Shown: positions 1 through 8,676 of the stretch, in pieces
Layout of the letters: every line of letters starts with the position of its first letter
How positions within the stretch are numbered: the first letter of the stretch is position 1
Source: Thiohalocapsa sp.
GTDB taxonomy: Bacteria; Pseudomonadota; Gammaproteobacteria; Chromatiales; Chromatiaceae
NCBI GenBank assembly: GCA_021736785.1
Contig: JAIPFF010000016.1
Coordinates: 25,529 to 89,528, forward strand
Reading direction: 5' to 3'
DNA length: 64,000 nucleotides
Notes under the pieces: model-generated
Told to the model about the DNA's origin: nothing
Databases searched by the model: none
What the model saw: the letters and a program-made list of their open reading frames with translations, nothing else
Program-made: the position numbers and the translations under genes

Positions 1-1044
1 GGCGCCGTCGACGACGACGACCTGGAGCAGCGCATGGAGCGCCTGCGCCAATTCGCGCAGGGCAACATGCTGCGTGTCGCGGCCGCCGATGTCACCGGCG
101 TCATTCCGCTGATGGTGGTCAGCGACTACCTGACCGAGATTGCGGAAGTCTCCACCGAGCGCAGTCTCTCCATCGCCTGGCGGGATCTCGCCCGCCGCCA
201 CGGCACGCCGCCGGACACCGACCAAGCGCATCCGGGCTTCGCCGTGCTCGGCTACGGCAAGCTCGGCGGCATCGAGCTGGGCTACAACTCCGATCTGGAC
301 CTGGTCTTCATCTACGACGAGGCCGCCGCCGGCAAGACGACAGACGGCGAGCGGGCGGTCGTCAGCGAGCAATTTTATGTGCGCCTCGGCCAGCGCCTGA
401 TCCATATCATGACCACGCCCACTTACTCCGGCGTGCTCTACGAAGTGGACGTACGCCTGCGGCCCGACGGCAATAAGGGCATGATCACGCGCTCGCTGGC
501 CTCTTTCGCGCAGTATCAGGCGGGCGACGCCTGGACCTGGGAGCACCAGGCCCTGGTCCGCGCCCGCCCGGTGGCGGGCGATGCCGCTCTCGGCGAGCGC
601 TTCCGAGCCGTGCGCGCCGATATCCTGCGCCGCGAGCGCGAGCCGGAGCAACTGCGCCGCGAGGTCCGCGACATGCGCGCGAAGATGCGTCGCAGCCTCG
701 ACAAGACCCGCGGCGGCCTGTTCGACCTGAAGCAAGGCCGCGGCGGTATTGCCGACGTCGAGTTTATGGTTCAATACTCGGTCCTGCGCTGGGCATCGGC
801 CTATCCCGAGCTGACGGACTGGACCGACAACATCCGCTTGCTCGAGACCCTTGAGAGGCTGAAGCTGTTGCCCGGCGATGCCGCGGCCGACCTGACCGCC
901 GCCTACAAGGCGTTGCGCTCGGCCTACCACCGAAACGCCCTGCAGGACACACCGGGCCTGGTGCCGGACGATCGGCTCACCGACACGCGCGAGCGCGTTG
1001 CGGAGCTTTGGCGCACCCTGATGGAAGACGCGCCGGAGGTATGA
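1..1044 (+). CDS. glnE: Bifunctional glutamine synthetase adenylyltransferase/deadenylase, 3' part
   Basis: This is the C-terminal ~347 residues of GlnE. The reading frame is open from base 1, so the gene begins upstream of the window; full-length GlnE is about 950 residues. GlnE adds AMP to, or removes it from, glutamine synthetase according to PII signalling, and so controls nitrogen assimilation in the cytoplasm. The nucleotidyltransferase signature is visible as GYGKLGGIELGYNSDLDLVF (the G-K-G-G and D-x-D residues that bind Mg-ATP). It is followed by the RLRPDG segment and the helical C-terminal domain (GRGGIADVEFMVQY). This half corresponds to the adenylylating domain. ilvE follows in the same direction, an order common in gammaproteobacteria. 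The truncation is only the window edge. Confidence 0.96.
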   Translation, partial: GAVDDDDLEQRMERLRQFAQGNMLRVAAADVTGVIPLMVVSDYLTEIAEVSTERSLSIAWRDLARRHGTPPDTDQAHPGFAVLGYGKLGGIELGYNSDLDLVFIYDEAAAGKTTDGERAVVSEQFYVRLGQRLIHIMTTPTYSGVLYEVDVRLRPDGNKGMITRSLASFAQYQAGDAWTWEHQALVRARPVAGDAALGERFRAVRADILRREREPEQLRREVRDMRAKMRRSLDKTRGGLFDLKQGRGGIADVEFMVQYSVLRWASAYPELTDWTDNIRLLETLERLKLLPGDAAADLTAAYKALRSAYHRNALQDTPGLVPDDRLTDTRERVAELWRTLMEDAPEV

Positions 1045-1155
1045 AGGAGCATGGCAGCGCGCGCCGGCGACCGCCGCGGCGGTCGCAGGTCCCGGCAAAA
1101 GCGCAGACGACCCGCGCCTGACAGGCGCACTCTTTTAGGTTTGGAGCAGCCGAAC

Positions 1156-2076
1156 ATGACGATGGCGGAGCGTGAGGGCCTGATCTGGCACAACGGTAGT
1201 ACAGTGGACTGGCGCGACGCGCAGACCCACGTGCTGACCCACACCCTGCATTACGGCATGGGGGTTTTCGAGGGTGTACGCGCCTACAAGACCGACCGGG
1301 GCACGGCCATCTTTCGTTTACGCGACCACACCGACCGCCTGTTCAACTCGGCGCATATCCTGGGCATGCAGGCGCCCTACGACCGCGAGACGATCAACGA
1401 GGCGCATCGCATCGCCGTGCGCGAAAATGCCCTCGAGTCCGCCTACATTCGCCCCATGTTCTACTACGGCCCCGAGGGCATGGGACTGCGTGCGGACAAC
1501 CTGAACGTCCACTGCATCGTGGCCGCCTGGGACTGGGGCTCCTATCTCGGCGAAGAAAACATGAACGTCGGCATCCGGGTGCGGGTGTCGTCGTTCACGC
1601 GCCATCACGTCAATGTCACCATGTGCCGGGCCAAGGCCAACGGCAACTACATGAATTCCATGCTGGCGTTGCAGGAGGCCCTGCGCGACGGCTACGACGA
1701 GGCCCTGCTGCTCGACACCAACGGCTACGTGATGGAAGGCAGCGGCGAGAACGTCTTCATCGTTCGCGACGGGGTGCTCTACACCCCCGATCTCACCTCG
1801 GCGCTGGACGGCATCACGCGCCGAACGGTGATGACGCTGGCCCACGAGATCGGCATCGATGTCATCGAGAAGCGCATCACCCGCGACGAGGTCTATATCG
1901 CCGACGAGGCCTTCTTCACCGGCACCGCGGCCGAGGTGACGCCGATCCGCGAGGTGGACGGGCGGCGCATCGGCAGCGGCAAGCGCGGCCCCATTACCGA
2001 ACGGCTGCAAAGCCTGTATTTCGACGTGGTGCACGGGCGAAGCGATGCCCATATGGAGTGGCTGACGCTGGTTTGA
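1156..2076 (+). CDS. ilvE: Branched-chain amino acid aminotransferase
   Basis: A fold-type IV PLP aminotransferase of 306 residues, the usual IlvE length. It transfers the amino group between glutamate and the 2-oxo acids of leucine, isoleucine and valine, the last step of their synthesis. The N-terminus has the family pattern (GLIWHNG, then HTLHYGMGVFEG). The PLP lysine lies in CRAKANGNYMNS, and GYVMEGSGENVFIVRDG and FFTGTAAEVTPI follow. The frame is open upstream to 1051, but I chose ATG 1156: a GGAG lies nine bases before it and homologues start with a comparable MTMA-like sequence. A second ATG at 1162 is possible. It lies 111 bp after glnE and is followed by a zinc-finger gene. Confidence 0.96.
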   Translation: MTMAEREGLIWHNGSTVDWRDAQTHVLTHTLHYGMGVFEGVRAYKTDRGTAIFRLRDHTDRLFNSAHILGMQAPYDRETINEAHRIAVRENALESAYIRPMFYYGPEGMGLRADNLNVHCIVAAWDWGSYLGEENMNVGIRVRVSSFTRHHVNVTMCRAKANGNYMNSMLALQEALRDGYDEALLLDTNGYVMEGSGENVFIVRDGVLYTPDLTSALDGITRRTVMTLAHEIGIDVIEKRITRDEVYIADEAFFTGTAAEVTPIREVDGRRIGSGKRGPITERLQSLYFDVVHGRSDAHMEWLTLV

Positions 2077-2199
2077 CACCCGCCTCGGCGCGGTCTCCGG
2101 CACATGCGCCCGATGCGGGAGCCGGAACATCCGCCGACTAGGTATCCGACGCGCACACCGCGCCGCGTGCGCAGCACGTCATTCGAGGATTCGACACAA

Positions 2200-2427
2200 A
2201 TGGCTACGAGCATGACCGATTCGGCACTGGACACTTCCAATGTCCAGCCGCCCACCCCCTCGACCGAAGTCAAGACCGTGACGGCGCAGCAGCTGCCGCT
2301 GTCCTGCCCGCTGCCGGAAGACGAGGTCTGGAACATGCACCCGCGCGTCTATCTGCCCATCGAGGACGACCCGAACGGCGAGGCCGTTTGCCCTTATTGC
2401 GGCGCCCACTACCGGCTGCAGCGCTGA
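2200..2427 (+). CDS. Small zinc-finger protein (zf-CHCC family)
   Basis: A 75-residue protein with the CHCC zinc-binding domain also found in the mitochondrial complex I subunit NDUFS6. The visible ligands are Cys in LSCPLP, His in NMHPRVYLP and the CPYCG pair near the C-terminus, with the intervening DDPNGEAVCPYCG typical of the family. The N-terminal ~35 residues are Ser/Thr/Pro rich and look disordered. ATG 2200 was chosen over the upstream in-frame ATGs because a GAGG lies eleven bases before it. Small genes of this kind often follow ilvE in gammaproteobacteria. The molecular function is not established. Confidence 0.85.
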   Translation: MATSMTDSALDTSNVQPPTPSTEVKTVTAQQLPLSCPLPEDEVWNMHPRVYLPIEDDPNGEAVCPYCGAHYRLQR

Positions 2428-2533
2428 CGGCCCCCGCCATCGGCGGCGGGCGCCGCGCGGCACGCGCGGCCCCGCCAGCACGGGGCCGGCCGAGCGGCGG
2501 CTCGCCGAGCGGCCCGCCCGCGGCGCACGAGCG

Positions 2534-3895
2534 ATGAGCGAGCACCCGCCCATGCCGGATACCTTCGACGACTTCCTGCTCCCCGAGGCGCTGCTGCGCG
2601 GCGTCGCCAAGGCCGGCTTCCGGACGCCGACACCGGTGCAGCGTCTGGTGATACCGCCCGCCATGGAGGGCGCCGACCTGCTGGTATCTGCCGTCACGGG
2701 CTCGGGCAAGACCGCCGCCTTTTTGCTGCCGATCATGCAGCGGCTGCTGGACAGCCCGTCGCCGCGCAGCGCCACCCGCGCGCTGGTGCTGGTACCGACG
2801 CGAGAGCTCGCACACCAGGTGCAGGCCGACTTCATGCGCCTGGGCAGTTATACCCGGCTCGGCGCCGGCGTCATCATCGGCGGCGAGCCGCGCTCGCATC
2901 AGATCGCCACCCTGCGCCGCAACCCGGAACTGCTGGTCGCAACGCCGGGCCGTCTACTGGAGCACATCGAGACCGGCGAAGCGGAGCTCGGCGATCTCGA
3001 ATGCCTGGTGCTCGACGAGGCCGACCGAATGCTCGACATGGGCTTCGCCGACGAAGTCCTCGCCATCATCGGCACCTGCAGGCCGGAGCGCCAGTCCATG
3101 CTGTTCTCGGCGACGCTGCAGCAGCGCGGACTCGAGGCCATCAGCGATCTCCTGCTGAACGAGCCGCGCACGCTGATCGCCGACCCGGTGCGCGAGCAGC
3201 ATCCCGACATCACCCACCAGTTGCTGCTCAGCGACGAGCCCGAGCACAAGCGGCGCCAGCTCTCCTGGCTGCTGCAACACGAGCCCTTCGACAAGGCGCT
3301 GGTGTTCGTTAATACGCGCGAGCGCGCCGCCGCCCTCGGCCCGGCGCTGCAGGCCGAGGGCGTGCGCTGCGCGGTCCTGCACGGGGAGATGGATCAACGC
3401 GAGCGCAAGCGGGTCATGGATCTGTTTCGCCGCGGCGACGTGCGCGTGCTGATCGCCACCGACGTGGCCGCCCGCGGCCTCGATATCGCCGGGATGCAGT
3501 TGGTGATCAACGCGGACGTACCGCGCAACGGCGATGAGTATCTGCACCGTACCGGGCGCACCGGGCGCGCCGGCGCGCCCGGGACCGCCGTCACGCTGGT
3601 GTCGGCGCCGGAATACGGGCGCATGGACAGCATTCGTCACTACCTGCGCTTGGATCTGCAGGCACGGCGGATCGCAGGCATGGAAGCGCGTTTCCGCGGC
3701 GAGCCCAAGCGCGGCAAGCCATCGAAGAAGGCCAAGACCGCCGGAAAACACACCGAAAAAGCACAAGCAAAGCCCAAACAGCGCCTGCGCGATCGGAAAA
3801 ATATCGGCAAGCGGCGCCAACCTTCGACAGGAAGCGACGCGGGCGCCGGGCAAGGTGTCGATGCAGGCTTCGAGCCACCGAAGCGCAAAGGGTGA
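2534..3895 (+). CDS. srmB: DEAD-box ATP-dependent RNA helicase SrmB
   Basis: A 453-residue DEAD-box helicase with all core motifs in order: F/Q motif near 12-36, motif I AVTGSGKT (53-60), Ia PTRELA, ATPGR, DEAD (161-164), SAT (192-194), VFVNTRERA, ATDVAARGLDI and HRTGRTGRAG. After the core comes a lysine-rich tail that ends in RLRDRKNIGKRRQPSTG. That closely matches the C-terminus of E. coli SrmB (RHRDTKNIGKRRKPSGTG) and is why I name it SrmB rather than RhlE. SrmB acts early in 50S ribosome assembly. The gene stands alone, about 105 bp after the zinc-finger gene. That gap is very GC-rich and has palindromic stretches but no U-tract. Confidence 0.93.
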   Translation: MSEHPPMPDTFDDFLLPEALLRGVAKAGFRTPTPVQRLVIPPAMEGADLLVSAVTGSGKTAAFLLPIMQRLLDSPSPRSATRALVLVPTRELAHQVQADFMRLGSYTRLGAGVIIGGEPRSHQIATLRRNPELLVATPGRLLEHIETGEAELGDLECLVLDEADRMLDMGFADEVLAIIGTCRPERQSMLFSATLQQRGLEAISDLLLNEPRTLIADPVREQHPDITHQLLLSDEPEHKRRQLSWLLQHEPFDKALVFVNTRERAAALGPALQAEGVRCAVLHGEMDQRERKRVMDLFRRGDVRVLIATDVAARGLDIAGMQLVINADVPRNGDEYLHRTGRTGRAGAPGTAVTLVSAPEYGRMDSIRHYLRLDLQARRIAGMEARFRGEPKRGKPSKKAKTAGKHTEKAQAKPKQRLRDRKNIGKRRQPSTGSDAGAGQGVDAGFEPPKRKG

Positions 3896-4016
3896 CGAGG
3901 CTCGCCGGTAACCGCGACGGCATCGACGAGGCGTACGGAAAAGGGCAGGCCTCGGACGCCGGGAGAGAGCGCCGAGGCGCCGGGACACCATGACCCGCCG
4001 AGAACAGGAGAAACGC

Positions 4017-4745
4017 ATGCGCGGCACCGACTTCCCCGCTTCACGACGCGCCCTCGCACTGCTTGTGCCGTCACTGGCGGCCTTGGTGGCGGTCGGCTGC
4101 TCGACACCGCCGCAGGCACCCGCCGGGGCGGCGCAGCGGTTCGCGCAGCCGCTGCAAGGCGAATCGGACGAGCTCGGCGTGGCACTGACGGGCGTGCTCG
4201 CGGCCGGCCATCCGCAAACACTGGTGCGCGATCCGGGCTGGCGGGAATATCTGCTGAAAATAGATAACCGCGCCGATGCGCCGGTGGTCATCCACACCGT
4301 CAAACTGCTCAACCGCGAAGGCCGTTATCTCGATTCGGCGGCAAACTACGCGGAGATCCACGCCCCGCCGGACACGACCGAGCGCGTTGCAACCGGTATC
4401 GCGAAGAGCACGGCCGGTGTGGTTGCCGGTCAGCTGGTGCCGTTCGGCGGCTACTTCGTCAGCGTGGTCTCGACCACTGCATCGGCGGTGGGCGCGCAAT
4501 CGACGGGCAATGCCCGGCAGGACTTCGTGATTCGAAAACTGAAGGCCGTGGAATTGGAGCCCGGCGGGCGCGTCTCGGGCAGCGCATTCCTGCCCAACAT
4601 CCTCGACCCCGACAGCCTGGTCGTCGACTACAGCAAAGGCGCACAGAGCGGGCGCCTGCGCATCCAGCTGCCGCCCCCGGGCACGGTCCAGGACGGCCGC
4701 CAGTCCGCGCGCGCAGTCCCGGCATCCCGACAAAGCGCGTCTTAA
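4017..4745 (+). CDS. Putative lipoprotein of unknown function
   Basis: A 242-residue protein. Its N-terminus is a lipoprotein signal: two arginines, a hydrophobic stretch of residues 12-26 and a lipobox ending AVGC with the lipidated Cys at 28. The Pro/Ala/Gln-rich linker after it fits attachment to a membrane. The rest is predicted soluble, with a glycine/valine-rich patch around residues 125-160 (VVAGQLVPFGGYFVSVV) that could be a membrane-associated segment. I recognise no domain. ATG 4017 was preferred to the in-frame ATG at 3990 because AGGAG lies six to seven bases before it. It is convergent with the GGDEF-EAL gene, separated by 74 bp. Confidence 0.7.
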   Translation: MRGTDFPASRRALALLVPSLAALVAVGCSTPPQAPAGAAQRFAQPLQGESDELGVALTGVLAAGHPQTLVRDPGWREYLLKIDNRADAPVVIHTVKLLNREGRYLDSAANYAEIHAPPDTTERVATGIAKSTAGVVAGQLVPFGGYFVSVVSTTASAVGAQSTGNARQDFVIRKLKAVELEPGGRVSGSAFLPNILDPDSLVVDYSKGAQSGRLRIQLPPPGTVQDGRQSARAVPASRQSAS

Positions 4746-4819
4746 GAACGGGCCCGCTGCAGGGTTGCCGGCGCGCACGCAAGCCCGGACGCGCCTTCAC
4801 CGCAATCAGGCGCTGCGCT

Positions 4820-7132
4820 TCAGGCGATCTTGCCGAGCAGCAGCATGGACCTCAGCTCTTCCGCGCTGACCGGCTTGCCGTACAAATAGCCCTGCCCCAT
4901 GTCGCAGCCGTATTCCAGCAGCCGGTCCCGCTGCGCCGACGTCTCGACCCCTTCGGCGATCACCTGCAGTCCCAGGTGGTGAGAGAGATTAATGATGGTC
5001 GAGACCATCAGCGCATCGTCGTCGTTCGCCACGAGGTTGCGGATCACGCCGAGATCGATCTTGAGCTTGTCGAAACGGAAGCGGCGCAGATAGCACAGCG
5101 ACGAGTAGCCGGACCCGAAATCGTCCATGACGACGCTCACGCCCATCGCGTGCAGGGCGTCCAGCGCCTGCGCGGCCTCCTTCGGCGCACGCATCAGCGA
5201 TGATTCCGTCATCTCCAACTCCAGCCGGGACGCCGGCCACTCGGCATCTTTCAGAATGCGCTGCACGGCAGCCGGAAAACCTCCCGTCAGCTGTATCGGA
5301 GAGACGTTGACGGACAAAAAGAGATCGCCGCCGGACCCGGCCCAGCGCGACACTTCCCGACAGGCGCGGCGCAGCAGATCAAGACCGAGGCGGTGAATCG
5401 CGCCGGTCTCTTCGGCGATCGGAATGAACACCCCCGGAGCGACCTCGCCGAGCTCGGGATCCCGCCATCGGCACAGCGCCTCGAAGCCGCGCAGCCGCCC
5501 GTCCTCGAGGGACACCTGCGGCTGGAATGCGATCTCCACCCGGCCGGCCTCGATGGCCTCGCCCAGGCGGGCTTCCATCTCGAGGCGGCGGTGGATCGTC
5601 TCGCCGAGGTCCTTCGAATAAACGCAGTAGCGTCCGGCGCCTCTGTCCTTTGCGGCGTACATCGCTGCATCGGCACAGCTCAAGAGCTCCCCCTTGGTCG
5701 CGGCATCGGCGGGATAGAAGGCGATGCCGATGCTGGCACCGACGACGACGGTCGCGCCCGACCTCAGATGATAGGGTCTGGAGATGCGCGCGATGAGCGC
5801 CTCGGCCAGCCGGGCAGCCCCCTGTTGGCTCACGCATTGCTCGAGCAGCACCGTGAACTCGTCGCCGCTGCGACGGGAGACGGCGTCGGAGCGGCGCACG
5901 CGTCCGGTGATCCGCTCCGCCACCTCTACCAGCAGGCCGTCTCCGGCCTCGTGGCCGAGCGTGTCGTTGATCGTTTTGAAACGGTCGAGATCGATAAACA
6001 GCAGCGCCAGGATGCCGCCGTTGCGCTCGGCCCGCCGCAGCGCCTGCTCCAGGTTTTCTTCGAACAGGGCGCGGTTCATCAGCCCGGTGAGCGGATCGAA
6101 ATAGGCCAACTGCTCGAGCTGCTCGGTGGCGTCGCGATGGGCGGCGAGGGACGCGCGCAACGCATCGCCCAGGACCGAAATCTCGTCGCCGCGGTCATCC
6201 TCGGGGATATCCTCCGGCCCGCAGCCGGGGTTGGAGACGATGATGTCCGCCAGCCGCTCCAGGCGGCGGCTCACGGGTTTGGCCGCAAGGCCGGCGAGCC
6301 ACCACACCACGCCCGCCAGCACGGCCGAGACCAACAGCAGCACGACAGCGCGGGCGATCAGGCCGGACAGCCAGGGATTGGTCGTCGAATGGACCTCTAG
6401 CGTCAGGTCGTACATCTGCCCGAGCGCCGGATGCCGGATGCGGTAAGTGGACGGCGCGTAGGAAGGCGCCGCCGGATTGCCGCTCAGCACGCGGGCCGCA
6501 TTCGCGCCCCGCAGAACAACGCGCCTGCCGACCAATTCACCGGAGACATCGCCTGCGATCATCTCCCGCGGGTCGGCCGCCCCCAGCAGGACGCCGATCA
6601 CGTCCTGGGTATACGGAAATATCACGGGCATGGCAGTCCAGAAGCGCCCGGCAGCGCTGTCCGAGAGCCCGGTTGCCGGGCTCCCCGACGCCAGCACGTC
6701 ATCCAACAGCGACGCCACGTCGTCACCGGCGCCGGCCACCAGCGTATCGTCCCCGGCAACAAAGCGGCCGCGGTAGTCCAGCAGCGCGAGACGGTGATTG
6801 CCGGTGGTGGCGTTGCGCTCCTCGAGGAACGGCTTCAGGTAGACATCTCGGCCGCGCGAATCCGTAAGCGCCGTCCAGACGAGGGAGCTATGGGCGAGTT
6901 GATCGATCTCGTCGACACCGGAAGCCAGAGAAGAGCTGATTTGCGCACCGATGACCCGCGCCGCGGTCTCGTTCGCCTCGCGTGCGCCACGCGGCAGGTC
7001 GTAGAGAGCGATCAGCAGTTCCGCGACAACGATGGCCGCGGCCACAAGCATGGCGACGCCGAACGCCGCCTGGCGAATCCGTCGCTTGAGTCCGCTGCCG
7101 CCGGACGCGCGCCTGACATCCCGTTCCGCCAC
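4820..7132 (-). CDS. Membrane-bound GGDEF-EAL protein with periplasmic sensor domain (c-di-GMP turnover)
   Basis: A 770-residue bifunctional-type c-di-GMP enzyme. It has a TM helix at about 20-45, a ~210-residue periplasmic sensor region (CHASE4-like by position and the DYRG element), a second TM at about 260-284, a HAMP-like linker, a GGDEF domain (~345-500) and an EAL domain (~530-765). The GGDEF signature reads RSGDEF at 421-426, so the first glycine is serine; SGDEF variants can be active. The EAL domain keeps EAL (FEALCRW), the NVSP strand, E in EMTES, DDFGSGYSSL, KID and EGVET, so phosphodiesterase activity is likely. The start is GTG 7132, with GAGG nine bases upstream. It lies 15 bp behind the binding-protein gene, so the two are probably cotranscribed. 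Confidence 0.93.
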   Translation of the reverse strand: MAERDVRRASGGSGLKRRIRQAAFGVAMLVAAAIVVAELLIALYDLPRGAREANETAARVIGAQISSSLASGVDEIDQLAHSSLVWTALTDSRGRDVYLKPFLEERNATTGNHRLALLDYRGRFVAGDDTLVAGAGDDVASLLDDVLASGSPATGLSDSAAGRFWTAMPVIFPYTQDVIGVLLGAADPREMIAGDVSGELVGRRVVLRGANAARVLSGNPAAPSYAPSTYRIRHPALGQMYDLTLEVHSTTNPWLSGLIARAVVLLLVSAVLAGVVWWLAGLAAKPVSRRLERLADIIVSNPGCGPEDIPEDDRGDEISVLGDALRASLAAHRDATEQLEQLAYFDPLTGLMNRALFEENLEQALRRAERNGGILALLFIDLDRFKTINDTLGHEAGDGLLVEVAERITGRVRRSDAVSRRSGDEFTVLLEQCVSQQGAARLAEALIARISRPYHLRSGATVVVGASIGIAFYPADAATKGELLSCADAAMYAAKDRGAGRYCVYSKDLGETIHRRLEMEARLGEAIEAGRVEIAFQPQVSLEDGRLRGFEALCRWRDPELGEVAPGVFIPIAEETGAIHRLGLDLLRRACREVSRWAGSGGDLFLSVNVSPIQLTGGFPAAVQRILKDAEWPASRLELEMTESSLMRAPKEAAQALDALHAMGVSVVMDDFGSGYSSLCYLRRFRFDKLKIDLGVIRNLVANDDDALMVSTIINLSHHLGLQVIAEGVETSAQRDRLLEYGCDMGQGYLYGKPVSAEELRSMLLLGKIA

Positions 7133-7147
7133 GACATGCTGCCTCGT

Positions 7148-8395
7148 TCAGTCCTCGATCGGAATCAGCCGGTCGTCCGCGGTATAACGTGCCATCGACA
7201 CGTCTTCCGGCGACAGCGCATCGTGGCGTTGGGGCGTGAATGGCCGCTCATAGAACTTGACCAGGCCTTGATAGGGACCGAGCCGCTCCAGAGCGTCGCG
7301 CACGGCCGCGCGGTCCGTGCTGCCGGCCCCGTCGATCGCACGCGCGAGCAAGTGCATCAGGTCGTAGGCGTGCGCGACACCGACGGGGCTCTTGATGGAC
7401 TCGGCATCGGCGATGCCGTACCGGGCACGCAAGGCTTGGAGCACGCGCTCTGCCACCGGGTCGGTGCGTCCTATGAAACTGTAGGTCTGGACCACCGAAA
7501 AGTCGATCTCCTGCAGCGCCTTTCCGGCCAGCGCGGCGAAATCGCCGCCGGTGACGCCCCAGTGGGCGACCACCGGCAAGCGCTCCCGCGCAGGCAGCCC
7601 GGCGATCTCGCGCACCAGCAGCGATCCTTCGGCCTCGTTGGCCACCAGCACGATGGTGTCGGCGCCCTTGAGCAGCAAGCTCCGGTACGGCTCGAGCAGT
7701 GAGCGGTCGCCCCAGTTGTACCAGCGCTCGCCGATCACGCCGACGCCGGCCGGTGCGGCGGCGCGGCGGATCGCGACTTGATTGCTTCGGCCCCAGGCGG
7801 TATTCGGCAGCAGAAGACCGATGCGCCGGGCACCGTACTCCTGCTTCGCGAAGCGCAACATAACGGGGGCAGCCCACGAATCCTTCAGGGACAGGCGGAA
7901 TGTGTAGCTGGGTCGATAACCATGGTCGGTGATAACATCGGCCGCGCCCCACGGGTTCATCAACGGGATGCCCAGTTCGTGCGCTACCGGCAGCGATTCC
8001 ACATAGATCGGGCTGAACTTGCCGCCGAAGACCGCGACCAGATCCGGCAGCGCTGCGAGCTCGCGCAGATTGTCGATGCCGCGCGCGGTGATCGACCGGT
8101 TGTCGCGGGTCCCGAGCTCGGGCGGGCGGCCCCCGAGCACCCCGCCGGCGGCGTTGATTTCGCCGATGGCGATCTCTATCCCTTGCTGCACCGCTTGGGC
8201 CGATGTGCTTGTCCTGTGGCCGAACTCGGCGTCGAGCCCGATCAACACGGGCGCCCGCTCGATGTCGGCAGCGAGACCGGCGCCCATCACTAGTGCGCAG
8301 GCGCAGGCCAGCACCAACGCCACGACGGACACGCCCGAGCGTACACGCGCTCGCATCGCAGGCATCGGCGGCGCAGGCTTGGTGAGATGAGACAT
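7148..8395 (-). CDS. Periplasmic Leu/Ile/Val-type substrate-binding protein, probable sensor partner
   Basis: A 415-residue type I periplasmic binding protein (Peripla_BP_6, LivJ-like). It has a signal peptide in residues ~15-43 (cleavage near GAGLAA-D). The mature start APVLIGLDAEFG, then IAIGEINAAGGVLGG, the GKFSPIYVESLPVAHELGIPLMNPWG segment and the C-terminal MARYTADDRLIP are all typical. Family members bind amino acids or small amides. No permease or ATPase genes are nearby; the only cotranscribed gene is the GGDEF-EAL enzyme 15 bp downstream. I infer a signalling rather than transport role. ATG 8395 was chosen because GGAG lies eight bases upstream and the signal peptide follows; the frame extends to 8470. 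Confidence 0.9.
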   Translation of the reverse strand: MSHLTKPAPPMPAMRARVRSGVSVVALVLACACALVMGAGLAADIERAPVLIGLDAEFGHRTSTSAQAVQQGIEIAIGEINAAGGVLGGRPPELGTRDNRSITARGIDNLRELAALPDLVAVFGGKFSPIYVESLPVAHELGIPLMNPWGAADVITDHGYRPSYTFRLSLKDSWAAPVMLRFAKQEYGARRIGLLLPNTAWGRSNQVAIRRAAAPAGVGVIGERWYNWGDRSLLEPYRSLLLKGADTIVLVANEAEGSLLVREIAGLPARERLPVVAHWGVTGGDFAALAGKALQEIDFSVVQTYSFIGRTDPVAERVLQALRARYGIADAESIKSPVGVAHAYDLMHLLARAIDGAGSTDRAAVRDALERLGPYQGLVKFYERPFTPQRHDALSPEDVSMARYTADDRLIPIED

Positions 8396-8676
8396 AGATA
8401 CAACTCCGCCGCAGACGGGCTCGATATTGATCGTCGGCCGGATGCTCGGCATCAGCGCCGTATCCCGCACTCAGGCAAATTCGTCGTATTCTCGCCGCCC
8501 GTTGCCGGCACCACAAACCGGGAATCGGCGCGCAATACCCGTATCGAATCCGATCGGACGTGCCGGCTCTTTCGTCACCGGTCTTTGCATCATACGCGTG
8601 CCGGGGGCCGGCGCACCTGCACGGACTCGGGGCGCGGCCCGATCGAACACGTTAAGACGCCGAAGGCGGCAGGGTA

